A stretch of DNA of 21,555 bases from the NCBI GenBank assembly GCA_002315155.1, contig DCFY01000098.1:5205-26759 (forward strand). Direction: 5' to 3'. Source of the DNA: Megamonas sp. UBA1792. GTDB taxonomy: Bacteria; Bacillota_C; Negativicutes; Selenomonadales; Selenomonadaceae. Below the pieces are notes generated by a model, which was not told where the DNA came from, did not search any database, and was given only the letters and a program-made list of their open reading frames with translations. Each line of letters starts with the position of its first letter. Position 1 is the stretch's first letter. Shown here piece by piece: positions 16,279-21,555 of the stretch. Made by a program: the position numbers and the translations under genes.

Positions 16279-16307
16279 AGTATACAAAAAAAAGAAAACT
16301 ATCTCAA
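16279..16307 (-). promoter_or_regulatory. Near-consensus promoter for the REC-CheX/cheX operon
   Basis: On the minus strand TTGAGA and TATACT, each one base off consensus, are 17 bp apart. The predicted start near 16272 leaves a leader of about 78 nt before the GTG start. Confidence 0.65.
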
Positions 16308-16378
16308 GATAAATAATGACTTTCTTGTGATAATTCTCTTCTTTTTTAGGACTTTTTATTCAAATTCACGATAAAAGA

Positions 16379-16738
16379 CTATTTTTCGTCCAGAATAGCT
16401 TCATCGCCTTCAACTCCCGTACGAATACGTACAGCATTTTCAACATTGAAGACAAAAATTTTCCCATCCCCAACTTCACCCGTCTTAAGAACTTTTTCTG
16501 CTGTCTTCAGAACTTTCTCCACTGGCACCTCACAAACAACGGTTTCTACCTTTATCCCAGGCAGCAAATTCATTGCATATTCACGTCCGCGATAGACCTC
16601 TGTGTGCCCTTTCTGTAGTCCGCAACCATAAACCTGACTCACCGTCATACCTTTCACACCAATACTATTCAATGCTTCTTTAATTTCTTCCAGTTTACTT
16701 GGTCGTGTAATGATATCAATTTTCGTCAGCTTACGCAT
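16379..16738 (-). CDS. glnB: Nitrogen regulatory protein PII
   Basis: A 119-aa PII signal-transduction protein. The T-loop QKGHTEVYRGREYAMNLLPG contains Tyr54, equivalent to the uridylylated Tyr51 of E. coli GlnB, and Tyr49, equivalent to Tyr46. The C-terminal signature GDGKIFVFNVENAVRIRTG is intact. PII proteins bind ATP/ADP and 2-oxoglutarate and, when encoded beside amtB, usually block the ammonium channel under nitrogen excess (GlnK role). It starts 29 nt after amtB with a GAGGGG site, so it is in the same operon and under the same leader control. By position it could equally be named glnK. Confidence 0.96.
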   Translation of the reverse strand: MRKLTKIDIITRPSKLEEIKEALNSIGVKGMTVSQVYGCGLQKGHTEVYRGREYAMNLLPGIKVETVVCEVPVEKVLKTAEKVLKTGEVGDGKIFVFNVENAVRIRTGVEGDEAILDEK

Positions 16739-16767
16739 CTCATCACCCCTCGCTGCTTTGTCACTTT

Positions 16768-18168
16768 TTATCTAATCTCAGCCCTATTGTTTATATCAAT
16801 ACTCTGCATGGTGATCGCAGATGCTTCTACCGATCCCGTAAGAGGATTCCCTGTCATAATTGCCTGCGCATAGCCGCGTTCGCCATGTTCTACAATATCG
16901 AGGCCGGAAACTTCCTCACTTTCATCAGCTCTCACCTGCATGAAGGCACTAACCACCTTAAATATGATATAAGAACCAATAATTGCAAGTGCATAAGCAA
17001 TAACAATAGAAATGAGCTGCGCAATCAAAAGATCCGAACTGCCATAAAACAACCCATCCGCACCTGCTTCATTGACACTCTTCGTTGCCCATAGACCTGT
17101 TGCAATTGCACCCCAGGTACCACCGACGCCATGTACGCCAAAAGCATCAAGCGAATCATCATAGCCCAATCTGCCTTTCACGACAGCGACAGCCGTATAG
17201 CAAACTACACCACCAACAAGGCCAATAATCACTGCAGGCATTGGTGCAACAAATCCAGCTGCCGGAGTAATTGCTACAAGACCAGCTATACAACCACTGG
17301 CTGCACCAAGAATCGTTGGCTTGCCATTATGAATCCATTCAATACAAACCCATGAAAGCGTTGCTGAAGCTGCTGCTGCCTGTGATGTAACAAAAGCATT
17401 TGCTGCAAGAGCATTTGCCCCCAGTGCACTACCAGCATTAAACCCAAACCAGCCGAACCAAAGAAGTGCCGCGCCCAGCACCGTCATTGGTAAATGATGT
17501 GGCAGCATCGGCAGTTTACCATAACCATGGCGTTTACCAAGCAAAAGACAAATTGTCAGCCCTGATACACCTGAAAGAATATGGATAACAAGACCGCCGG
17601 CAAAATCAAGTGCACCAAGCTGTGCAAGGAAGCCACCACCCCATACCCAGTGTGCCATTGGATTATAAATAAAAATTGCCCAAAGAAGAATAAATACAGC
17701 AAATGCACCAAACTTCATACGTTCAGCAAACGCACCTGTAATTAGTGCAGGTGTAATTACAGCAAACATGCATTGAAATGCTACAAAAGCCAGTTCTGGT
17801 ATCGTCCCGTTTGCCAGAACATTCATCCCAACACCTGCAAGACCTACTTTATCAAGACTACCAATAAAGCCATTGATATCTGTACCAAATGTCATTGCAT
17901 AGCCAAGAATAATCCACTCCACTGAAATCAATGCGACAATAAAGAAGCTCTGCATAATCGTCGTCAATACATTCTTTCCTCTTACCATACCACCATAAAA
18001 AAATCCCAATCCCGGTGTCATCAGGAATACAAGGGCTGCACTTATAAGAACCCAGGCCGTATCCCCCGTATCAATTTTTGCTGGCACTCCATCCGCAGCC
18101 AGCGCCACCGGAGCTGCGATTACCATACACATGAACATCGCTATAATTGCTGTGCTTATCTTTTTCAT
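16768..18168 (-). CDS. amtB: Ammonium transporter Amt
   Basis: A 466-aa integral membrane protein with an N-terminal signal sequence (about 1-25, ending AAPVALAA), then about 11 transmembrane helices beginning at DTAWVLISAALVFLMTPGLG. The twin pore histidines are His196 (GGLVIHILSG) and His346 (AFGVHGVGG), matching His168 and His318 of E. coli AmtB at a constant offset of 28. The cytoplasmic tail has the SGLDIVEHGERGY motif, which contacts PII. It conducts ammonium across the inner membrane. A GAAGGGA site precedes the ATG. glnB follows in the same operon. Upstream lies an unusual leader with two terminators (18200-18350), so expression is probably controlled by transcription attenuation. Confidence 0.97.
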   Translation of the reverse strand: MKKISTAIIAMFMCMVIAAPVALAADGVPAKIDTGDTAWVLISAALVFLMTPGLGFFYGGMVRGKNVLTTIMQSFFIVALISVEWIILGYAMTFGTDINGFIGSLDKVGLAGVGMNVLANGTIPELAFVAFQCMFAVITPALITGAFAERMKFGAFAVFILLWAIFIYNPMAHWVWGGGFLAQLGALDFAGGLVIHILSGVSGLTICLLLGKRHGYGKLPMLPHHLPMTVLGAALLWFGWFGFNAGSALGANALAANAFVTSQAAAASATLSWVCIEWIHNGKPTILGAASGCIAGLVAITPAAGFVAPMPAVIIGLVGGVVCYTAVAVVKGRLGYDDSLDAFGVHGVGGTWGAIATGLWATKSVNEAGADGLFYGSSDLLIAQLISIVIAYALAIIGSYIIFKVVSAFMQVRADESEEVSGLDIVEHGERGYAQAIMTGNPLTGSVEASAITMQSIDINNRAEIR

Positions 18169-18199
18169 TTTTTACCCATCCCTTCATAAAATATTCCAA

Positions 18200-18253
18200 A
18201 AGAAAAAGCGCTCTGCCCGTCTGCATGCAAAAGCATGCCAACGAACAAGACGC
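18200..18253 (-). terminator. Leader terminator B, directly before amtB
   Basis: On the minus strand a long imperfect hairpin (18208-18253) has a GCATGC-TTTT-GCATGC tip, further paired segments with wobbles and two small bulges, and a GCG/CGC base, followed by TTTTTCTTTT. It ends about 35 nt before the amtB start, between promoter and gene, so it acts as an attenuator if functional. Its 5' arm overlaps the hexaloop hairpin 18247-18262. Confidence 0.65.
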
Positions 18254-18262
18254 CATTGTCTT
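18247..18262 (-). promoter_or_regulatory. Hexaloop hairpin 2 (ANTAR-like), overlapping terminator B
   Basis: On the minus strand AAGAC and GTCTT form a 5-bp stem closing the six-base loop AATGGC, with A at position 1 and G at position 4. It shares bases with the 5' arm of terminator B, so the two folds exclude each other. This is the geometry ANTAR-domain antiterminators use. Confidence 0.5.
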
Positions 18263-18299
18263 CTGTGTTTAGCACTATAATTGATTCACTTTACAAAGC

Positions 18300-18350
18300 A
18301 GAAAACAGAAAAAGCCCCCATAAACCCACCCTTCGGATTCATAAAGGCTT
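18300..18350 (-). terminator. Leader terminator A in the amtB 5' region
   Basis: On the minus strand AAGCC-UUU-AUGAAUCC pairs with GGGUUUAU-GGG-GGCUU: about 16 steps including several G-U wobbles around a 7-base loop, followed by TTTTTCTGTTTTC. It lies only about 25-60 nt after the predicted transcription start. Its 5' arm overlaps hexaloop hairpin 1. Confidence 0.65.
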
Positions 18351-18358
18351 CATTGCCC
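18345..18358 (-). promoter_or_regulatory. Hexaloop hairpin 1 (ANTAR-like), overlapping terminator A
   Basis: On the minus strand GGGC and GCCT (three Watson-Crick pairs and one wobble) close the six-base loop AATGAA, with A at position 1 and G at position 4. The 3' arm and loop end are the same bases that start terminator A, so forming this hairpin would prevent that terminator. A wider 8-bp stem (ACAAAGCA 18362-18369 with TGCTTTGT 18293-18300) could enclose the whole element. Confidence 0.5.
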
Positions 18359-18379
18359 ATTTGCTTTGTTGATGTTCTT

Positions 18380-18408
18380 ATTATACTCATGCATACGCTG
18401 CTTGTCAA
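18380..18408 (-). promoter_or_regulatory. Perfect consensus promoter of amtB-glnB
   Basis: On the minus strand TTGACA and TATAAT are separated by exactly 17 bp, a full match to the housekeeping consensus. The predicted start near 18373 gives a leader of about 205 nt before amtB. Such a strong promoter fits control after initiation, by the terminators in the leader. Confidence 0.85.
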
Positions 18409-18421
18409 CGGATGTAAAATT

Positions 18422-18444
18422 GTATTCATGTATACCATGAATAC
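18422..18444. promoter_or_regulatory. Palindrome upstream of the amtB promoter
   Basis: GTATTCATG and CATGAATAC are perfect 9-bp inverted arms around TATAC. The centre is about 60 bp upstream of the predicted start, a usual position for an activator site. It does not match the GlnR/TnrA box. It could also be part of the tail of the upstream transcript; no T run follows it. Confidence 0.5.
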
Positions 18445-18559
18445 TATAAAAATCCGTATTGTCAGTAACCTTTTACACTATCACACCCAGCATGCATCTT
18501 CCCCTCCGCACAAAGAACCAGCTCTGCTTATCTGCATTGTAAAGTACTGTCAATCTTTT

Positions 18560-19960
18560 TCATACCCCTGCATTATCCTGCCTTTTTATACGGGAAAGTA
18601 TTGTTCTGGCTACATAAATACCACTAGCACCGGCTTGCGATAGTCCACGTGTTACACCAGCGCCATCGCCAACGGCAAATACATTATCAATTTTTGTCTC
18701 AAGCTCTTTCGTGAGTAACAAACGCGAGCTATAAAACTTAACCTCAACCCCGTAGAGAAGCGTATCATCATTTGTCATGCCCGGAGCAATTTCATTGAGT
18801 GCCTTAATCATTTCAATAATATTATCAAGGTGACGCTTTGGCAGAACGAGACTAAGATCTCCCGGCGTCGCCTTAAGTGTCGGTTTCGTGAAACTTTTAC
18901 CCAAACGATGTTCATTCGTACGACGACCTTTTAAAAGATCACCAAAACGCTGTACAATAATACCACCACCAAGCATATTTGAGAACGATGCAATACGCTT
19001 ACCATACTGATGCGGTTCATTAAAAGGCTGTGTAAAACGATTGCTGACAAGCAGCGCAAAATTCGTATTTTTACTCTGTAGCTTCGGATCACTATAGGAA
19101 TGTCCATTTACCGTCACAATACCATCCGTATTTTCCATAACAACATGTCCATGTGGATTCATGCAAAACGTCCGCACAAGATCACCATAACGCTTTGTCC
19201 TGTAAACGAGCTTCGCCTCATAGACATCATCCGTGATATGATTAAAAACAGCATCTGGCACTTCAACACGCACGCCAACATCCACCTGATTATTAAAAAG
19301 TTCTAGGCCCAGCCGCTTACATTCATCCGTAAACCACTCAGCCCCAGCCCGCCCCGGAGCTGCTATGAGATAATCCGCATCAAGCACTTCGCCGCTTTCC
19401 GTCACAATCTGTACACAGCCTGTTTCCGGTAAAATCGTCTTTACCGGACAATTGAAACGGAACTCTACCTTATCCTTAAGATATTCATAGGTTTTCTCCA
19501 GCATTTTAAGATTGTTCTCTGTTCCAAGATGACGTACACGTGCGTCCAGTAAATGAAGATCATGTTCCAGTGCTTTCTTCCCAAGATTGCTGTTTTCCGT
19601 ACTAAAAACCTTGGCTGGTGCACCATGTTTCATATTGATCTTATCGACATAGTCGATAAGCGCCATGACTTTATCATCTGCCAGATAATCATTAAGCCAT
19701 CCACCAAATTTCGTCGTGAAATTATACTTGCCATCCGAAAACGCTCCCGCACCGCCAAAACCGCGCATAATACTGCACGGCTTACAATTGATGCACGTAT
19801 CGACCTTTCCCGCCGAAAGCGGACATACACGATGATAAATATCCTGTCCGCTTTCGAGCACAACGATCTTCAATTTCGGTTGTTTTTCTATAAGCTCATA
19901 TGCCGCGAATGTTCCTGCCGGCCCTGCTCCGATTATGATCACATCGTATTTTTTCAACAA
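18560..19960 (-). CDS. FAD-dependent dehydrogenase, COG2509 type
   Basis: A 466-aa flavoprotein. The FAD motif DVIIIGAGPAGTFAAYEL is near the N-terminus, and late motifs FAVGDGAGVTRGLSQAGASG bind the rest of FAD. Cysteines 46, 56, 59 and 62 lie in CPLSAGKVDTCINCKPCSIM, followed by RGFGGAGAFSDGKYNF, the signature of this uncharacterised family. The Cys cluster could bind metal or act in redox. The TTG start at 19960 is chosen because AGAGGAG lies 7 nt upstream (19968-19974) and the consensus-like promoter at 20001-20029 would start transcription near 19994, only a few bases before the in-frame ATG at 19987. Substrate unknown. It lies upstream of amtB but the strong amtB promoter separates the two. 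Confidence 0.87.
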   Translation of the reverse strand: MLKKYDVIIIGAGPAGTFAAYELIEKQPKLKIVVLESGQDIYHRVCPLSAGKVDTCINCKPCSIMRGFGGAGAFSDGKYNFTTKFGGWLNDYLADDKVMALIDYVDKINMKHGAPAKVFSTENSNLGKKALEHDLHLLDARVRHLGTENNLKMLEKTYEYLKDKVEFRFNCPVKTILPETGCVQIVTESGEVLDADYLIAAPGRAGAEWFTDECKRLGLELFNNQVDVGVRVEVPDAVFNHITDDVYEAKLVYRTKRYGDLVRTFCMNPHGHVVMENTDGIVTVNGHSYSDPKLQSKNTNFALLVSNRFTQPFNEPHQYGKRIASFSNMLGGGIIVQRFGDLLKGRRTNEHRLGKSFTKPTLKATPGDLSLVLPKRHLDNIIEMIKALNEIAPGMTNDDTLLYGVEVKFYSSRLLLTKELETKIDNVFAVGDGAGVTRGLSQAGASGIYVARTILSRIKRQDNAGV

Positions 19961-20000
19961 ATACCCGCTCCTCTGATTACATATCATGATTTCATACTCT

Positions 20001-20029
20001 ATTATATAGTAAATAAAGAATTATGCCAA
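20001..20029 (-). promoter_or_regulatory. Promoter of the COG2509 dehydrogenase gene
   Basis: On the minus strand TTGGCA and TATAAT are 17 bp apart. The predicted start near 19994 supports the internal TTG start codon of the gene. Confidence 0.72.
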
Positions 20030-20074
20030 CAATTTAGCTTTTTGTATTTTCTTACGCTAAAATACGAAAGCTCC

Positions 20075-20104
20075 TTGCATTCCTTCCTGCATTTCACGTA
20101 TAAT
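20075..20104 (+). promoter_or_regulatory. Promoter candidate for putP
   Basis: TTGCAT, an 18-bp spacer and TATAAT precede the AAGGAGG site at 20121-20127. The -35 is weak (3 of 6), the -10 perfect. An overlapping TATACT at 20105-20110 is an alternative. Confidence 0.4.
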
Positions 20105-20134
20105 TATACTTATCATCTTTAAGGAGGACTCATT

Positions 20135-21555
20135 TTGACAAACAATATTCCTGTTATTATGGCTTTTATTCTCTACATTGGTCTTATGATGTTTATTGGC
20201 ATCTATTTTTATCGTCGGACGCGCAATATGTCAGACTACATTCTCGGTAATCGCAAGCTTGGTGCATGGGTCACATCACTCAGTGCCGAAGCCTCAGACA
20301 TGAGCGGCTGGATGCTTATGGGGCTGCCTGGCTATGCCTACCTTGCCGGACTCAGTGCCGGTTGGATTGCGCTTGGTCTTGGCCTTGGTACCTTTGCAAA
20401 TTGGCGCTTCATTGCCGCTCGTCTGCGCAAATACACTGAAATTGCCAACAACTCACTTACCTTGCCGGATTTTTTACAGAATCGTTTTCAAGACACAAGC
20501 AATCTTCTACGCGTCATCCCAGCAATCTTCATCCTGATATTTTTTATTATTTATACATCTTCTGGCTTTGTTGCCGGGGGCAAACTTTTTAATACGATTT
20601 TTGACATTCCGTATGAATATGCTCTTTTCCTTGGAGCCTTTGTCGTTGTGTTTTATACATTTATTGGCGGTTTCCTCGCTGTATGCTGGACTGATTTTAT
20701 TCAGGGCGTAATGATGTTTTTAGCAATCATCATTGTTCCTGTTGTTGCCTGCTACACGCTCGGAGGAATCACCACAACAGCCACGGCACTTTATACCATG
20801 AATCCAGACTACTTCAATCCTTTTTCAAAAGCAGACGGATCAAGCCTTTCCTTTATTGAACTTATTTCCCTGCTCGGCTGGGGTCTCGGATACTTCGGTC
20901 AGCCGCATATTCTTGTGCGCTTCATGGCCATCAAGTCTTCGAGTGCAATACGGCAGGCAACACACATTGCTATGACCTGGGTCATATTTTCTCTCATTGC
21001 CTCCGTTCTCGTTGGTATGGTCGGTAAGGTTTACCTGTCTACAGCCCTTTTTGGCAGCGAAACAGAAACCGTCTTCCTTGTTATGACAAACGATCTTTTT
21101 TCTCCATTTTTTGCCGGGCTTGTTCTCTCTGCTGTACTTGCCGCCATCATGAGCACTGCGTCTTCTCAACTCCTCGTAGCAGCATCAGCCTTTGCACAGG
21201 ATTTCTACTGCTCACTCTTCCATAAAAATGCCAGTCAGTCGGAACTTGTCTGGGTCGGTCGTGCCTCTGTCCTTGTCATTTCCTTCATTGCCATTATCCT
21301 TGGTCTTAATCCTGACAACCTTATTCTCGATATGGTTGCCTATGCCTGGGCTGGTTTTGGCGCTGCTTTTGGCCCAGCTCTTCTTGCAGCTCTTTTCTGG
21401 CGCCGTGCGACACGCAATGGTATCCTCGCTGGCATCATCGTTGGCGGCCTTACCGTACTCATTTGGAAGCAATTTGCTTTCTTCGGCCTCTATGAAATCG
21501 TCCCCGGCTTTGTCTTTTCGATATTTGCCATTTATATTATAAGCAAATTTGATAA
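20135..21555 (+). CDS. putP: Sodium/proline symporter (partial, C-terminus missing)
   Basis: The gene runs off the right edge with 473 codons visible; E. coli PutP has 502, so only the C-terminal tail is missing. It starts at TTG with AAGGAGG 7 nt upstream. Sequence signatures of PutP are strong: SAEASDMSGWMLMGLPG with Asp55 and Met56 at the same numbers as in E. coli, YTFIGGFLAVCWTDFIQ, GWGLGYFGQPHILVRFMA, AAIMSTASSQLLV (Na+ site) and YAWAGFGAAFGP. It is an inner-membrane member of the SSS family with about 13 helices, importing proline with sodium. No putA or other proline gene is in view. Divergent from the COG2509 dehydrogenase gene. Confidence 0.95.
   Translation, partial: MTNNIPVIMAFILYIGLMMFIGIYFYRRTRNMSDYILGNRKLGAWVTSLSAEASDMSGWMLMGLPGYAYLAGLSAGWIALGLGLGTFANWRFIAARLRKYTEIANNSLTLPDFLQNRFQDTSNLLRVIPAIFILIFFIIYTSSGFVAGGKLFNTIFDIPYEYALFLGAFVVVFYTFIGGFLAVCWTDFIQGVMMFLAIIIVPVVACYTLGGITTTATALYTMNPDYFNPFSKADGSSLSFIELISLLGWGLGYFGQPHILVRFMAIKSSSAIRQATHIAMTWVIFSLIASVLVGMVGKVYLSTALFGSETETVFLVMTNDLFSPFFAGLVLSAVLAAIMSTASSQLLVAASAFAQDFYCSLFHKNASQSELVWVGRASVLVISFIAIILGLNPDNLILDMVAYAWAGFGAAFGPALLAALFWRRATRNGILAGIIVGGLTVLIWKQFAFFGLYEIVPGFVFSIFAIYIISKFD

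Noticed and set aside
18286..18360. A 24-codon open frame (starts MGNEAFMNPKGG) inside the amtB leader, a possible leader peptide
   Set aside because: No Shine-Dalgarno sequence and no run of regulatory codons; its bases are better explained by the overlapping hairpins. It could be revisited if the frame is conserved in relatives.
19961..19987. ATG at 19987 as the start of the COG2509 dehydrogenase
   Set aside because: The predicted transcription start is only about 7 nt upstream, and the AGAGGAG site lies downstream of this ATG, pointing to the TTG at 19960.
20840..21169. A 109-codon minus-strand frame within putP
   Set aside because: Fully inside a strongly conserved PutP coding region; an antisense shadow without recognisable features.

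Overview
The window looks like a chromosomal segment of a diderm Firmicute of the Negativicutes (Selenomonas/Megamonas/Pectinatus-like). The main clue is an outer-membrane porin with a signal peptide, an N-terminal SLH domain and a C-terminal Phe (3970-5346), which is the OmpM layout of that class. It sits beside typically Firmicute features: a T-box leader, strong AGGAGG ribosome-binding sites, and TTG and GTG starts. I see no insertion sequence, prophage, CRISPR array, rRNA or tRNA. Most of the window is metabolic and regulatory core.

Layout. 1-3307 (minus): a three-gene flavoprotein operon (GlpA-like FAD oxidase with a BFD-type [2Fe-2S] domain, a pyridine-nucleotide FAD oxidoreductase, a DUF1667 four-Cys protein), followed by the start of a PTS EIIB gene cut by the window edge. 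3308-3969: AT-rich gene-free region with a promoter at each end. 3970-7142 (plus): SLH porin and a secreted exo-polygalacturonase, closed by a strong terminator. 7391-7933 (minus): XRE-cupin regulator with a palindromic operator candidate. 8121-12480 (minus): a YhcH-family protein and a full-length single-chain PurL.

12481-14693 (plus): a T-box riboswitch, most likely reading tRNA-Ala, in front of an Lrp/AsnC regulator and a class I aminotransferase. A decayed second copy of the 5' part of the T-box lies 220 bp upstream. 14694-14868: two hairpin terminators between convergent operons. 14869-16194 (minus): a response regulator fused to a CheX-like domain, then a stand-alone CheX, behind a near-consensus promoter. 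16379-18168 (minus): amtB-glnB. 18560-19960 (minus): COG2509-type FAD dehydrogenase. 20135-21555 (plus): putP, cut by the window end.

The most interesting region is the roughly 200-nt leader of amtB-glnB (18200-18444). It has a perfect consensus promoter, a palindrome just upstream of it, and two intrinsic terminators in series between the transcription start and amtB. Each terminator overlaps a small hairpin with a six-base loop carrying A at position 1 and G at position 4, the signature recognised by ANTAR antiterminators. This suggests nitrogen-responsive antitermination with two checkpoints in one leader. The T-box and its decayed copy are the second point of interest.
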